From Macrotis lagotis (taxonomy: Eukaryota > Chordata > Mammalia > Peramelemorphia > Peramelidae): a stretch of 64,000 nucleotides of DNA. Of the stretch, positions 35,875 through 46,854 are shown piece after piece. Under the pieces are notes generated by a model, which had not been told where the DNA came from, did not search any database, and saw only the letters and a list, made by a program, of their open reading frames with translations. The stretch is taken from contig NC_133661.1 in assembly GCF_037893015.1 (NCBI RefSeq), positions 188,430,491-188,494,490 of the forward strand. The letters are read 5' to 3'. Numbering within the stretch: the stretch's first letter is position 1; every line of letters begins with the position of its first letter. A program made the translations under genes and the position numbers.

Positions 35875-36105
35875 GGTGTAGTGGAGAGAGAAAGAAAGCA
35901 CTGTAAGTAGCATCAGGAAAATCTGATTTCAAAATCAAACTCAGACACTTACTAGACATGTAAACCTGGGTGATTCAATTAACTTTGGCCTTCCTCACTT
36001 ATCCCACTAAAAACAATTCATACTCACTTCCTATGGTTATTCTGAGGATCAAATGAGTTAATACTTATAAAGTACTTAGAACAATGCCTATCACAATGAT
36101 AAATC
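35875..36105 (+). mobile_element. MIR-like CORE-SINE
   Basis: Head with GTGGAGAGAGAAAG and CAGACACTTACTAGACATGT, then TAAACCTGGGTGATTCAATT, and a tail with AAATGAGTTAATACTTATAA and AAAGTACTTAGAACAATGCC, the classic MIR 3' end. Confidence 0.75.
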
Positions 36106-37349
36106 TTCCTCCCCTTCCTTAGCTATAAAATAAAAATGGTAAAATGAAGGACTTTGACTAAATGAATTTTGCAGTCCTTTTTAGCTGTAACTTATGGTCC
36201 TATGAACTATAATCACTACTATAAGTTTTCTCTCATTGACTGGTTTTTTGAACCCACTCCCTCAAATTGAAATACTACTGCAGGAGGCACTTAGATTTAA
36301 GTGAAATAATGTATGACTGATCTATCCATTTCCAGTATAGAACTGATAAACTCAGAGAGTAATTGAAACATAATTTTTTTTCTCTTATCTTTTTTTCTTT
36401 TCGGAATATAGTTAATGTGAAAGTTTGTTCACCATGACTAGGCAAATTTTTAATGAATTTTGCTTTTCTTACCTTCTTAATGGATCAGAGAGTCATAAGG
36501 GAGAGAAAGAATTAAAAAACAAACAAATTTTGTACTTAAAAAGTGAATACAAGATTGGTCAAAAAGAAAAAAGTGATATTAACAAAATTAGGATTTATGT
36601 GTGTGTGTATATTTGCATGCACATATACATATTATTTACACATTCCTTTGTATGAATATACATAAATACATACATATGTATAGTTACACACTTTATTATG
36701 AAATGTCAGATAATGTTATGAAGGATACACTTTTAACATTCCCAGAAACTATCTTAATTCAGGTTTTAATTGAGTTTAAAAGTTCTGGAGGACTAGCTCC
36801 TTTGAAGTGAAGAATTGTTGAACCATTTTCATGTCTGCTTATCCAATTTTGGTTCCCATTGATTCACTCAACTATCCCTGTGGCTCCTAGAATCTGTAGC
36901 ATACATAGCTACAAGTCCAATAAATCCTATCAGAAAAGAGTTTAAACCAGGTAGAGTCTAAACTTGACTTCTAATTTGACTTAATTTCTAGACTTAAAAG
37001 CTGTTGATCAGTCAGGGGGATGTCTACACCAAGTGTAAGAAGATTTCCCCTGGTAAATGACAATATTTATTCCAGTGTCCATAAAAGCAACTGAAAAAGG
37101 TGCTGTGGAATGCTTAGAACTTGAAGACATCAAGATCACTCACTTCATCTTGGATTATCATCAGTTGAGTTGAATTTTGTCTTGCCACAGGACTTTGATG
37201 CCTTAAGAAGAACTAGTAAGAATGTTTCATTTAAATTCAATTCATGTACAGGCCAAGATATCAATCATGATGAAACTGGTCCTCTTTGAAACCAAGGAAC
37301 AATAGCAACACAACAACAGCTGCTACTACTGATGCTGCTGCTTAACTCT

Positions 37350-37351
37350 AT

Positions 37352-37395
<44 letters not shown>

Positions 37396-37413
37396 ATAAT
37401 AATAATAATAATA
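37350..37413 (+). repeat. (CTA)n followed by (AAT)n
   Basis: About 15 CTA units directly followed by about 6 AAT units. The antisense valine-rich frame over it is an artefact of the repeat. Confidence 0.94.
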
Positions 37414-37514
37414 ACCTACTGATTGGCCTTCCTGATTTGGGTCTCAGCCTTGTCTCCATGAAACTGCCAAAATAGTCTTTAAGGCAAGATGCTAGCTTTG
37501 TCATGGTCTTTCTC

Positions 37515-37691
37515 AAAAATCCTCATTGTTGGGGCAGCTAGAAGGCATAGTAGATAGAGCACTGACCCTGCAGTCAGGAGGACTTGAGTTCAAATGTGGT
37601 CTCAGACATCTAATGATTGCCTAGCTGTGTGACCTTGGGAAAGTCACTTAACCAAATTACCTTACAAAAACAAAAAAAAATCCTCATTGTT
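37515..37691 (+). mobile_element. CORE-SINE with TSD
   Basis: SINE body 37531-37675 with tRNA-like head GGGGCAGCTAG and B box GAGTTCAAATGTG. Flanked by AAAAATCCTCATTGTT (37515-37530 and 37676-37691), a 16-bp duplication, so a fairly clean insertion. Confidence 0.92.
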
Positions 37692-37756
37692 TCCTTATCT
37701 CTAGGATGTCAGTGTTTGCAGTAGATTTCATTATGTGCCCAAAGAATACTATCTTT

Positions 37757-37766
37757 CATCTATCTA

Positions 37767-37817
<51 letters not shown>

Positions 37818-37824
37818 ATCTATC
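37757..37824 (+). repeat. (CTAT)n microsatellite
   Basis: About 15 tetranucleotide units with minor interruptions. Confidence 0.94.
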
Positions 37825-38189
37825 CTATCTGTCTGTCCATATGTCAGTCTGTCTGCCTATTTGCTCATTTACTTATCTATTCAATAATTCCTTTACTTTG
37901 TTTGTTTATTAATTCATTAATACTGATGTTTGCTCATTAATTAATTTATTTATAAATTAATTCATTAGTTTTTGGAGTAAACATTTATTTCTCAAACATA
38001 AAGGGCATGATTTTATTTCATGAAACCAAACAAAATATAAATTTAATGGCAATTAATAGTAATAGTTATGTTTAATAAAAGATTCCACTCTTTAAAATTC
38101 AGAGTACATCAGGCAAATAAAATACTACAAAGAGTGTCATTTAATTTTAAAAATTAACAGAGTGGCTTGGATGCAGCCTTTATTCTTTC

Positions 38190-38400
38190 TTGTGCTTAAG
38201 AATAAAATATAAAATCAACCTGGTATTTGAAACCTTACATAATCTGATTCTAACCTACCTTTCATATTAATCTTTCTTCATATACTCAGTTTCAGGCTAA
38301 CTGAACTATTCTCTGTTCTCTAAATTTGGCATTTTTATCCCCTTCTTTTTGTATATCCATTCAAACCTTTCTTGATATATGGAACATATTCAACTAATCA
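38190..38400 (+). mobile_element. L2-like 3' region fragment
   Basis: Reads AAACCTTACATAATCTGATTC, CTAACCTACCTTTCA and CTGAACTATTCTCTGTTCTC, a pattern common to L2 ends. Partial and old. Confidence 0.5.
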
Positions 38401-38414
38401 ACAAAAAATGTGCT

Positions 38415-38635
38415 GCTGGAGAAAACTAGATGGCACAAGGAACAAAGCAATGAATTTGGAGGAAGACCTAAGTTGAAGTTCAGCTGCATACAATTAAATG
38501 AAACTATTGGCAAATTAATTAAGTCTGCCAAATTTTTCTCAATTATAAAATGGAGTTTTAAATCATTTTATTTTTTAAGGTTATGTTGATGAAGAAAGAG
38601 ATAATATTTGTAAAGTATAAAGGGGAGAATAAAGT
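38415..38635 (+). mobile_element. MIR-like SINE
   Basis: AACTAGATGGCACAAGGAAC then GGAAGACCTAAGTTGAAGTT and TCAATTATAAAATGGAGTTT, in the order of MIR. Diverged. Confidence 0.55.
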
Positions 38636-39284
38636 ATAAGGAAGATAGAGGAAAGATAGAAAGGGGAAGATATTAAAGATAATAGAATAAGACTTTTTCC
38701 ATCCAAAAGATTAACTTAAACTGGAGTAGAGGCTGGCAACTAATTGGTTAATTAGAGATAGTGAAATTTTAGTAATTTATGTGGCACTATTAAAATAAAA
38801 CTCATTTTAAAAAGATACTAATAGGTATAAGTAACAAACTGAAAGGAGTGAGTTTTAATATTATTATCCACTGGTACATCATGCAGCTTACATAGCCTCA
38901 AGTTACATTACTCATGGGACCATAACTTCTAAAACTTATAAATTCTTTTTTTGAATCCATTCCTTTATTGAATTTGATTTTTTTGTTGTTGTTTTATGAT
39001 ACTCATTGCTAAATATATATCTCTTCCTTCAAAATAACTCAGAGGGTTTTCCCTTATAGCAGAAAACAAAAATGCAGAATAGTTAATCAAAAATAAATAT
39101 GACATCATTGCTGATAGTAAATGCCTTGCTCCATTTTCTCTGATGGAAGGGTGAGAGGGCAATTTTCTCTGTTCTTAAGGAAAAGTTTGCTAATGTTAAT
39201 TATACTATTTTCAGTTTCAGTTCTGGTCATTAGGTAATTCCACTTACAATGTTTTGTTTTATTTTAGCTATTATGTGTTTTTTT
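38636..39284. other. Unassigned stretch
   Basis: AT-rich sequence with no recognisable gene or repeat. Confidence 0.4.
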
Positions 39285-40119
39285 AATTTTTAATTTTATT
39301 TTAAAATTGTATTTGTTTTTCAGTTACATACAAAGATAGTCTTTTACATTCTTCCTTTTGCAAGCTTTTGAGTTCTACATTGTCCTACATGCCCCCATTT
39401 CCATGACAGAAAATATTATAGGGTTGTACATGTGTAATAATGTTTAACATATTTCCATATCAGTCATGCTGTGAAAGAGTTAGAACTAAAGGTATAAACA
39501 TGAAAATGAAAGAAAAAACATAAAAGAAGTTTGAAACAATGAACATTTTGTGGGAAAGTTCATCCTATTCACACAGTTCAAATGATGAATTCTGTATTTC
39601 CCTCTAACCTAACTTCCCCTTCTTTTTATTTTTCTCTCTCCTTTTCCCTTTTATGTCTTCATCAGAGCTGTTTCTAACTGCTGTCTTTTAGTCTGCCCTC
39701 CCTTCTATCAGTCCTTTTTCCTTTTCTTCTCCTTTTCAACTTTTACTTTACTTTTTTTACTTTTACTGTAACCTTATCTTTCTTTTACTTTTCCCCTTCC
39801 CTTTTATCACCTTCACCTTACCCTTTCTTTTCCCTTCTCAGTCTAATTCGCTATAGAGTAAGATAAATTTCTAAACCCAAATGGTAATCATGTTATTTCC
39901 TCTATGATAAATCTGCTGAAAGTAAGATTTACTCAGTGCTCACACCCTCCCTTCTTTTTCTTTACTATAATAGATCCTTTGAGCCTCATCATGTGGTGTT
40001 ATTGATCATCTAATGTCTTCTTTTCCTATTATAATTCTCTTTTTCAAATTTTAATTGTTTTTTACCTGTCTTATACTGACCCCCTCCTTCAAGGCTTACT
40101 CCTTTTATCTCCCCTGATA

Positions 40120-40301
40120 GAAGCACAATTACTTATTTTCTTTTCTTTTCTTTTTTTTTTTTGCAAGGCAATGGGGCTTTCCCAAGGCCACACAGCAAGT
40201 TAATTATTAAAAGTCTGAGGCTGGATTCTAAGTCAGGTACTCCTGACTCCAGGACCAGTGCTCTATCCACTGCAGCACCTAGCCACCCCTGAAGCACAAT
40301 T
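40120..40301 (-). mobile_element. CORE-SINE, antisense, with TSD
   Basis: Body at about 40131-40290. GAAGCACAATT at 40120-40130 and 40291-40301 is the duplication. A small internal deletion removes part of the core. Confidence 0.9.
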
Positions 40302-41323
40302 CTTAAGAGTTATTTCATTGATTATATTATAAGGTTCATCCCATCAAAATAACTTTATACTGACTCTGGATATGGATGGCATTTTCCTCTTAACTTTTCC
40401 AATGGATATATAACCATCAAGAATTAAAAGGTCGATTACATCAGAGTCAATTTCTACCGAAACCCTGTAAATATAATGCTCCTTTCAACTGTTCTAAGAG
40501 AAATACAATTCTAAAGATTTGCAGGTGTCTTCCCATGTAAGGTTATAGATAATTTAGTCTTATTGATTAACAATTTTCCCCTTTCCATTTATATATTTGC
40601 ATATCTCTTGAGTTGTATTTGATGATCAGTTTTTCTGTTCTGATCTAGTCTTTTCATCAGGTCAGTCTAATTTTGAAGTTGATGAATTCTGTGTAATCCT
40701 GACTGTGGCTCCCTGGGATTTAAATTGTATCTTTCTGGGTGCTTGCAGTAGTTTTTCTTTTTAACTGAGAGTTCTGAAATTTGGTCATGATATTCCTTGG
40801 AGTTTTTATTTTGGGGGTCTCTTTTTTGGGGGGATGATCAATTGGTTCTTTCAATAATTATTTTACTAGCTTGTTCTAGAATATTAGGTAGTTTTCCACA
40901 ATAATTTATTGCAAAATATAATTCAGGCTCTTTTTCTGATTGTGGTTTCAGGTGGACACATAATTCATAAATTATCTCTTCTGGATCTATTTTTCCAGGT
41001 GACTCATTTTTCCTAAGTGGTACTTTACATCTTCTATTTTTTCAACCTTTTGATTTTGTTTGATAGAATATTGGTGTCTCATAGAGTTATTAATATTCAT
41101 TTGTCTAATTCTAATTTGGAGGGTTTTATTTTCTTCAGTTAACATTTGTGTTTCCTTTTCCAGTTGATAATTTTACTTTTAAATGAGTTGTTTTCATATT
41201 CCAGTTGATTAATTTATGCTTTGATGAGTTGTAATTCTTTTCCAGTAAGCAATTTTTTACTGTTAAATATATTATTTTCTTCAGTCAATTTTTTTATAAT
41301 TCTCATACATGACTCATTTTTTT

Positions 41324-41343
41324 CTTTCTTTTCTTTTCTTTTC

Positions 41344-41377
<34 letters not shown>

Positions 41378-41497
41378 CTTTTCTTTTCTTTTCTTTTCTT
41401 TTCTTTTCTTTTTTTTTCTTTTCTTTTCTTTTCTTTTCTTTTCTTTTCTTTTCTTTTCTTTTCTTTTCTTTTCTTTTCTTTTCTTTTCTTTTCTTTT
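41324..41497 (+). repeat. (TTTTC)n expansion
   Basis: About 170 bp of TTTTC units with two longer T runs. It overlays the ORF1 coiled-coil region of the antisense half-LINE. On the minus strand it opens frames rich in Lys and Glu, which are not real proteins. Confidence 0.95.
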
Positions 41498-42079
41498 GAA
41501 AATCCTTTTTGAGTATTTCCAAAAAAGCCTTTTAGGTTTGAGAACAATTTATACTGGTACCAATATTTTGTCTTGTCCTGAGATGTTCATATTTTATCCT
41601 CTTCTGAGATGGCATTTTTATTGTTCCTATCAAAATAAAATAATTTTATGGTTAGCATATTTTTAATTGTTTTATTGGTTTTTTTCTCATTTTGATAGTT
41701 GAACTATGCTCCTGGGCACAGGGTGTATTGCCCCAATCTTTTTGATCTGGGAGCTGGGGACCCATCCCTGACTTACTGCTTCCCTAGGGAGTTGCCTATG
41801 TTTTAGTTGCTAGTATTTTATTTCCTGCATTAGGGTAATCTAAACCTGTACCTCATGTGCACCAGGTTTCCTAGGTCTCAAAATTTGTCTTTTGAGCTGG
41901 GATTGGGATCCTCATTACTGGTTTACTGTATACTGACTTGGTGGTCTCAGACCTAACTCGTGGTAAGAGCTTTGCACCTTACATTGTTGTAATTATCATG
42001 AGTTTCTCTCACTTGTCTACATTCTTCCTTTTCACAATTTCTAATAGTACAAACATATTTCATTATATTCATGTATGAA

Positions 42080-42310
42080 ACTTCGGTCATTTTTCCAATT
42101 AGTTGGCACCTGCCTTACTTTCCCCCAGTTCTTTAATATCCCCAAAGCATGGCTACTTCATCTCCTTTTAAGGTTCAGTTCAATTGCTTCCTCCTCCCTC
42201 CCTACTTCATTGCAATCTTTCTTTTCTCAACATTGCTTATATTTTATTTATCTTTATCCTCTGTCCTGAACAATACAAGATAGGGAATATTCCATACACT
42301 TAATTTTTTG
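42080..42310 (+). mobile_element. L2-like fragment
   Basis: CTCCTTTTAAGGTTCAGTTC and TTGCTTCCTCCTCCCTCCCT followed by TTTATTTATCTTTATCCTC, the usual L2 3' pattern. Confidence 0.5.
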
Positions 42311-42349
42311 TCTCTGTGTATATATATCTTTATCTATATATATGTATAA

Positions 42350-42391
<42 letters not shown>
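42350..42391 (+). repeat. (TA)n microsatellite
   Basis: About 20 TA units, about 150 bp upstream of the olfactory receptor start codon. Confidence 0.95.
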
Positions 42392-42393
<2 letters not shown>

Positions 42394-42499
42394 CCTAGTA
42401 GTGTTCCTAAATATTTGTAGTAATGAATATTCTTAATGAATTAAATATCCTTTATGAAAGGGTGCTTCCTTTCGTGCCCTTAAATAATTTGTATTTCTG

Positions 42500-42514
42500 A
42501 TTCATTTCCTTTTA
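42500..42514 (+). promoter_or_regulatory. Possible splice acceptor before olfactory receptor CDS
   Basis: TTCATTTCCTTTTAG is a pyrimidine tract ending in AG, about two dozen bases before the ATG; a second AG follows in CTGCTGTAG. Olfactory receptor genes usually have an intronless coding exon preceded by spliced 5'UTR exons, so this is a plausible 3' splice site. The upstream exon was not identified. Confidence 0.4.
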
Positions 42515-42537
42515 GCTAACTGCTGTAGCCTGAAGTA

Positions 42538-43509
42538 ATGAATCAAAGAAATCATTCAAGAGTAACTGAATTTGTGTTGGTTGGACTCTCCACTTCCTGG
42601 GAGCTACAGATTCTTTTCTTTGTACTCTTCATTTTGCTTTATATGGCCATTGTGCTGGGAAACCTTTTAATTGTGTTCACGGTGATATTGGAACCACTCC
42701 TACACACACCAATGTATATGATGCTAAGTAATCTTTCAGTACTTGATATATGCCTGGCTACCTATGCAACCCCCAAGATGATCATTGACTTTCTTTCGGA
42801 GTTAAAGACCATCTCCTTTGAGGGGTGCATGGCCCAGATATTCTTACTTCATGTCTTTGCTGGTGGTGAGATGGTGCTCCTTGTAGCTATGGCATATGAT
42901 AGATATGTGGCCATATGCAAACCCCTACACTATGCAACTATTATGAGTCTGAACAAATGCATAGGGTTTCTGGTGGCTTCATGGGTAATTGGGATCTTAC
43001 ACTCCCTGAGCCAATTGGCCTTTACTATAAATTTGCCCTTCTGTGGTCCCAATGTAATAGACAGTTATTATTGTGATCTTACTTTGGTCATCAAACTCGC
43101 CTGCACTGATACTTATGTTCCAGAAATACTAATGCTCTTGGACAGTGGTTTAATGGGAGTGGCCTCTTTCCTCCTTGTGCTTATTTCCTATACTGTCATC
43201 CTGGTCACTGTACAACATCATTCATCAGCTGGTATTGCTAAGGCACGTGCTACACTGACTGCACATATCACTGTGGTGACCCTTTTCTTTGGACCTTGCA
43301 TCTTTATTTATGTCTGGCCTTTCAGCAACTTTCCAGTTGATAAGGTCTTCTCTGTGTTCTCTACTATTTTTGCTCCAATATTGAATCCACTAATCTACAC
43401 TCTAAGAAATAAAGAGGTAAAGACAGCCATGCAGAAACTGAAGAGCCAACATGTAAGTGTCAGGCAGATTTTTAAACTGACCCCAGTCTTGACTAACATG
43501 ATACCTTGA
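42538..43509 (+). CDS. Olfactory receptor, family 4-like, intact
   Basis: A single uninterrupted frame of 323 codons, in the usual size range for odorant receptors (about 310). It is a seven-helix G-protein-coupled receptor that would act in the cilia of olfactory neurons through Golf. Visible marks: N-glycosylation site NHS at residue 5; GN in helix 1 (41-42); LHTPMYMMLSNLS after it (55-67); MAYDRYVAIC at the end of helix 3 (118-127); Cys97 and Cys179 for the conserved disulfide; SYT in helix 5 (217-219); KARATLTAH before helix 6 (235-243), where most receptors have KAxSTCxSH; PILNPLIY in helix 7 (280-287) then TLRN. The wording around FAGGEMVLLVAMAYDRY and LPFCGPN resembles OR4 receptors, perhaps 4K or 4Q; the subfamily is not certain. 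No other receptor copy lies in the window. Confidence 0.95.
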   Translation: MNQRNHSRVTEFVLVGLSTSWELQILFFVLFILLYMAIVLGNLLIVFTVILEPLLHTPMYMMLSNLSVLDICLATYATPKMIIDFLSELKTISFEGCMAQIFLLHVFAGGEMVLLVAMAYDRYVAICKPLHYATIMSLNKCIGFLVASWVIGILHSLSQLAFTINLPFCGPNVIDSYYCDLTLVIKLACTDTYVPEILMLLDSGLMGVASFLLVLISYTVILVTVQHHSSAGIAKARATLTAHITVVTLFFGPCIFIYVWPFSNFPVDKVFSVFSTIFAPILNPLIYTLRNKEVKTAMQKLKSQHVSVRQIFKLTPVLTNMIP

Positions 43510-43547
43510 GCAGACCTTCAAGTCATTCTGTCCTTCATTTTTTTCAA

Positions 43548-43553
43548 AATAAA
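43548..43553 (+). terminator. Candidate polyadenylation signal
   Basis: AATAAA about 40 bp after the olfactory receptor stop codon, followed by a T-rich stretch. Short 3'UTR use is possible; other signals further down cannot be excluded. Confidence 0.45.
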
Positions 43554-43676
43554 TTTTGTCTTTAACTTTTTTCATTTTTATATAAAACCTGAGAAGGATA
43601 AACTCTAATGGAAGATGAAATTAAGAATAAATTAAGAGTAAAGAGAAATTAAGAGTAAAACTTTATGAAAAGCCAA

Positions 43677-43943
43677 AATCTAATTCTTTGTTGCTATTGT
43701 TGTATCTAACTCTTCATGACTCCATTTGAGATTTTCTTTGCAGAGATAGTGGATCTGTTTGCCATTTCTTTCTTCAGTTTATTTTACATATGAGGAAAAT
43801 GAGGTGAAGAGAGTTAAGTGACTTTTCTAGGGTCACAAAACTAAAAAGTGTCTTTGTCCAGATTTGAACTCAGAATAATGAGTCTTTCTGAGTCTAGACC
43901 TTGTGCTTTATTTACTGTACCACCTAGCTACCCCAATCTAATT
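43677..43943 (-). mobile_element. Long CORE-SINE (MAR1-like), antisense, with TSD
   Basis: Body about 43687-43934. The 3' half has TCTAACTCTTCATGACTCCA and TTTGCCATTTCTTTCTTCAG, then ATGAGGAAAATGAGG, core and head. AATCTAATT at 43677-43685 and 43935-43943 is the duplication. Confidence 0.82.
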
Positions 43944-45790
43944 ATTTAAAGTTGTCATTACATAGATCCAGCTGGATTTCACAAGTTGTTAATATTGTTT
44001 ATTTAAGTATCATAGTTCTATCATATCATTGCATCAGATGAATCATATAATCATTGAAATTGAGAAAAGAATAAGGTGAAATGAAAGACTCCTAGAACAT
44101 ATATTTATGAAACATGTAATTACAATCACAGGTGTTTTGTCACTATATTTGAATTAATAACCTCCCACTTCACCTCATTCATGAACAAAAATGGTGATGC
44201 ACTGGATCTTGCAGTGCATTATGTTCATTATGCTTTATCTTCATGGTCAAGCATTTTGTCATTCCTCATCCACCCCCTAATTCTTTGACTTCCCACACAT
44301 CCCTCTTATTTCTATCCCAGACTAGTATACCAGGTAATCAAGGTGGGGAAGAGAAGAGAGAGTGATTATTACAAACCTCTTCATTCTTCTTTAAACTTCC
44401 CATGGCTTCCACTACTCCCACACTCTCAGCTAAGAAGTTTGCCTCTCATATAATCCTTCCATCCCTACTAATTATCATTCTATATCTCTTTTGTCTTTTG
44501 TGGTTAAACTTGTTAAGAATGCTATCAACTTTCTCTCCTTTCACTTTCTTTTTACAACCTGCATCCTCTTTTTACAATCTTGCATCCTCTTCCTTTCACC
44601 AAAACTGTTTCTCTAGTCATCAAATCTCTCCCAATTTGAACTTAGGAGTTCCTGACTCAAGGCCCTGCTTTCTATTCACAGTGCCACATCCTTATGTTCA
44701 GACATGAAAAAATATATATAAATTTTAAGAATTTTGAAGTTTGATCGAGTTGGAATGAGGGAGCAGTAGTAGATGAGCTACTACCCAAGACTAGTTGTTT
44801 TAACAACATGTACTGAATATTTAATACCTAAATATTAAGCTTATAAGGTACTATATATTGCTTGTATTTGATGTTCATCCTTTGTAATTGAAGAGGACCA
44901 TGTGGTCATATAAATTATGACATGATTTTCACAATTATGTTTATTATAGGGAAGGGATGTTGTGCAAAGGAATCCTTCTCACTTGTCTTAACCAGGACTA
45001 TTTTACATTATGGCCTGAATTTATAGGAAACAGGATTTTTGGTGGTAATTTAGTGCTTTGGAAATCCTTGTTCCTTGAATATGATATTTTTCCTATGATA
45101 TTAATGGACACTCTATCATTGTATGGTAAAGGACCAGCACATGATTTCTGGTGACAAAATGGCAACTCACAGAACAGTAAGTATCACAACATTTGAACAA
45201 TATCAGGTTACAAAAACAGTTAATCCAAAACTTCTTCTTGATGAATTAATTGTCAGTATAGTCTTTTCTTTCAGACATTAGAATAGTAGGACACTAGAGC
45301 TATGCTTCTCTGCTCCACTAGTACACTCCCCAGAATGCAAGCTCACCGGATACCTCCAGAACTTCAGTGTTTTACAAGATGCAGGCCATTCTCTTAGAGC
45401 AAACCCATTCCAGTGCAATCCTGACTTCCATAAAGAAAAGAGTATGTTTCCTGGGACTCCTGCTGGCTTCTTGGGGAATCTGTTGCACTGTTCACCTTGC
45501 AGCCATCAACTTCAAAATTCTAGATTTGTGGATGTGAAACTGACTTCTTTGGATTGACCAAGGGCAATGGAAGACATTGCATATCCAGAATATGGCTAAG
45601 CTATCTCTCAGGACCCATGTTCTACTGTTGTTCATGCAGAAATCTTCTCCACTTATAAAATAGCCATATTACAGACTTCTGTTTTTGTTATTGTCCTTTG
45701 TTTTTGACAAATATATTGTAAATTTCAATTTTTAACATTTCTTCTGAATGTAGATATAAAGTACCTGTCCCATACTTAATTCGTTGAATA
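43944..45790. other. Gene-free stretch downstream of the receptor
   Basis: No recognisable gene. It includes a short direct repeat (CTTTTTACAA then CTGCATCCT and a near copy) at about 44549-44591, an 8-bp-stem hairpin at 44197-44219, and a SINE 3' fragment near 44875-44945. Confidence 0.5.
44197..44219. other. Small perfect hairpin
   Basis: ATGCACTG and CAGTGCAT pair across a 7-base loop, with two or three further weak pairs. Too short for a confident RNA gene. Confidence 0.35.
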
Positions 45791-45794
45791 AAAG

Positions 45795-46064
45795 TTGCAC
45801 AGTAAATAGAGCACTGATCTTGGAGTCAGGAGGATGGGAGTTCGAATCTGGTCTCAGATGACTGACACTAACACTAGATCTATAACCCAGGATGATAACT
45901 TAACACTGAATACTGAGCATCCAGGACTATCTCTAAACATCTTGACTGATATCTGGCTCCTGAACCCAGATGACTCCAAAAAGAGAAAGTGAGGTTGATT
46001 ACTTCACTCTGGACCACCTCACTCAAATCCAATTCTTGTGCTTGTCATGGCATGACCTCCCTCT
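45795..46064 (+). mobile_element. Long CORE-SINE, second subtype, plus strand
   Basis: Head AGAGCACTGATCTTGGAGTC, B box GAGTTCGAATCTGG, then the extra part with CCTGAACCCAGATGACTCC and CAAATCCAATTCTTGTGC, CATGGCATGACCTCC. It is the reverse complement of the copy type at 34808-35100. Confidence 0.75.
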
Positions 46065-46069
46065 GTTTT

Positions 46070-46690
46070 TTTCATCAGGACTATTTGAAAGTCTATCTTT
46101 TCACTCTGAAGGATTATGTTCAGTTTTGCTACATAGGTGATTCTTGATTGTAAATTTTTTATTATCCATATTATGCCCTTGTTTCATTTTGTCTGCTTGC
46201 AATATTTTCTCCTTAATATGGGAGCTTTGATTTAGGCTATAATATTCCTTTGGGGAGACATTGAATGTATTTTTAATTTTGATTTTACTCCCTGGTTCTT
46301 GAATATCAGAATAATTGTCCTTGATAATATCTGGAAAGATGAAGTCTAAACTTCTTGGTTATTGTTGTGATTTTTTTAGTTTTTATCGTGGCTACCAAGT
46401 CATTCAATAATTTTTAAAATTATCTCTCCTGAATCTACTTTCCTGGTCATTTTTTCCAATGAGATGTTTCATAATTTCTTCATTTTTCATTCTTTTGGTT
46501 TTCTTTTATTGTTTCTTGACTTCTTATATTTAGTTTCCTTTAGTTCAATTCTAATTTTTAAGGAATTATTTTATTTACTTACCTTTTCTATCTACTTTCC
46601 CATTTGGTCAATTCTACTTTTTTAGTAATTATTTTCCTCAATTTCTGTGCCTATTTTTCCACTTAGCCTGGTCAATTTTTTTATTTTTAT
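46070..46690 (-). mobile_element. LINE ORF1 fragment, antisense
   Basis: Minus-strand ORF1 coiled-coil and C-terminal wording, as in 12.6-13.5 kb. Broken. Confidence 0.6.
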
Positions 46691-46699
46691 TTTTATTTG

Positions 46700-46829
46700 T
46701 TTTGTAACGCAATTAGGTAGGGGTTAGTTGACTTTCCCAAGGTCAAACAGTTAGGTAATTCTTAAGTGTCTGAGGTCAGATTTGAACTCAGGGCCAGTGT
46801 GGTATTCACTGTGCTACCTACCTGTCCCC
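46700..46829 (-). mobile_element. CORE-SINE, antisense
   Basis: TTTTGTAACGCAATTAGG to GTGCTACCTACCTGTCCCC; diverged and missing part of the head. Confidence 0.8.
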
Positions 46830-46854
46830 TAGTAGATTTTAAGGTGTTATTTTC

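Larger units (their letters stand above)
35101..37510. other. Gene-free stretch
   Basis: Apart from a MIR-like SINE (35875-36105) and triplet repeats (37350-37413), I see no gene. Reading frames of 60-80 codons are present but lack known domains, a credible start context or splice structure. Confidence 0.55.
39285..42010 (-). mobile_element. Half-LINE (HAL1-like), antisense
   Basis: On the minus strand: 5'UTR from about 42.0 kb, ORF1 coiled-coil at about 41.5-40.6 kb, then a long purine-rich (here pyrimidine-rich) 3'UTR to about 39285. ORF2 is absent, as in the copies at 2-11 kb and 11.5-14.5 kb, though the 3'UTR wording differs, so this may be another subfamily. Interrupted by a SINE at 40131 and a TTTTC expansion at 41324. 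Confidence 0.6.

Noticed and set aside
37265..37516. Minus ORF with poly-valine
   Set aside because: Generated by the CTA/AAT triplet repeat.
37757..37824. CRISPR-like array
   Set aside because: Simple tetranucleotide repeat without spacers; the window is a vertebrate genome.
41214..41547. Lys/Glu repeat proteins on minus and Phe/Leu/Ser repeat proteins on plus
   Set aside because: Generated by the TTTTC microsatellite.
44197..44219. Hairpin as a microRNA or other RNA gene
   Set aside because: Stem of only about 8-11 pairs; microRNA precursors need far longer stems.
45410..45560. Possible decayed receptor helix (a KRVCFLGLLLASWGICC-like reading)
   Set aside because: A short hydrophobic reading resembling a helix of chemosensory receptors, but no other receptor motif lies before or after it; not enough to call a second receptor pseudogene.
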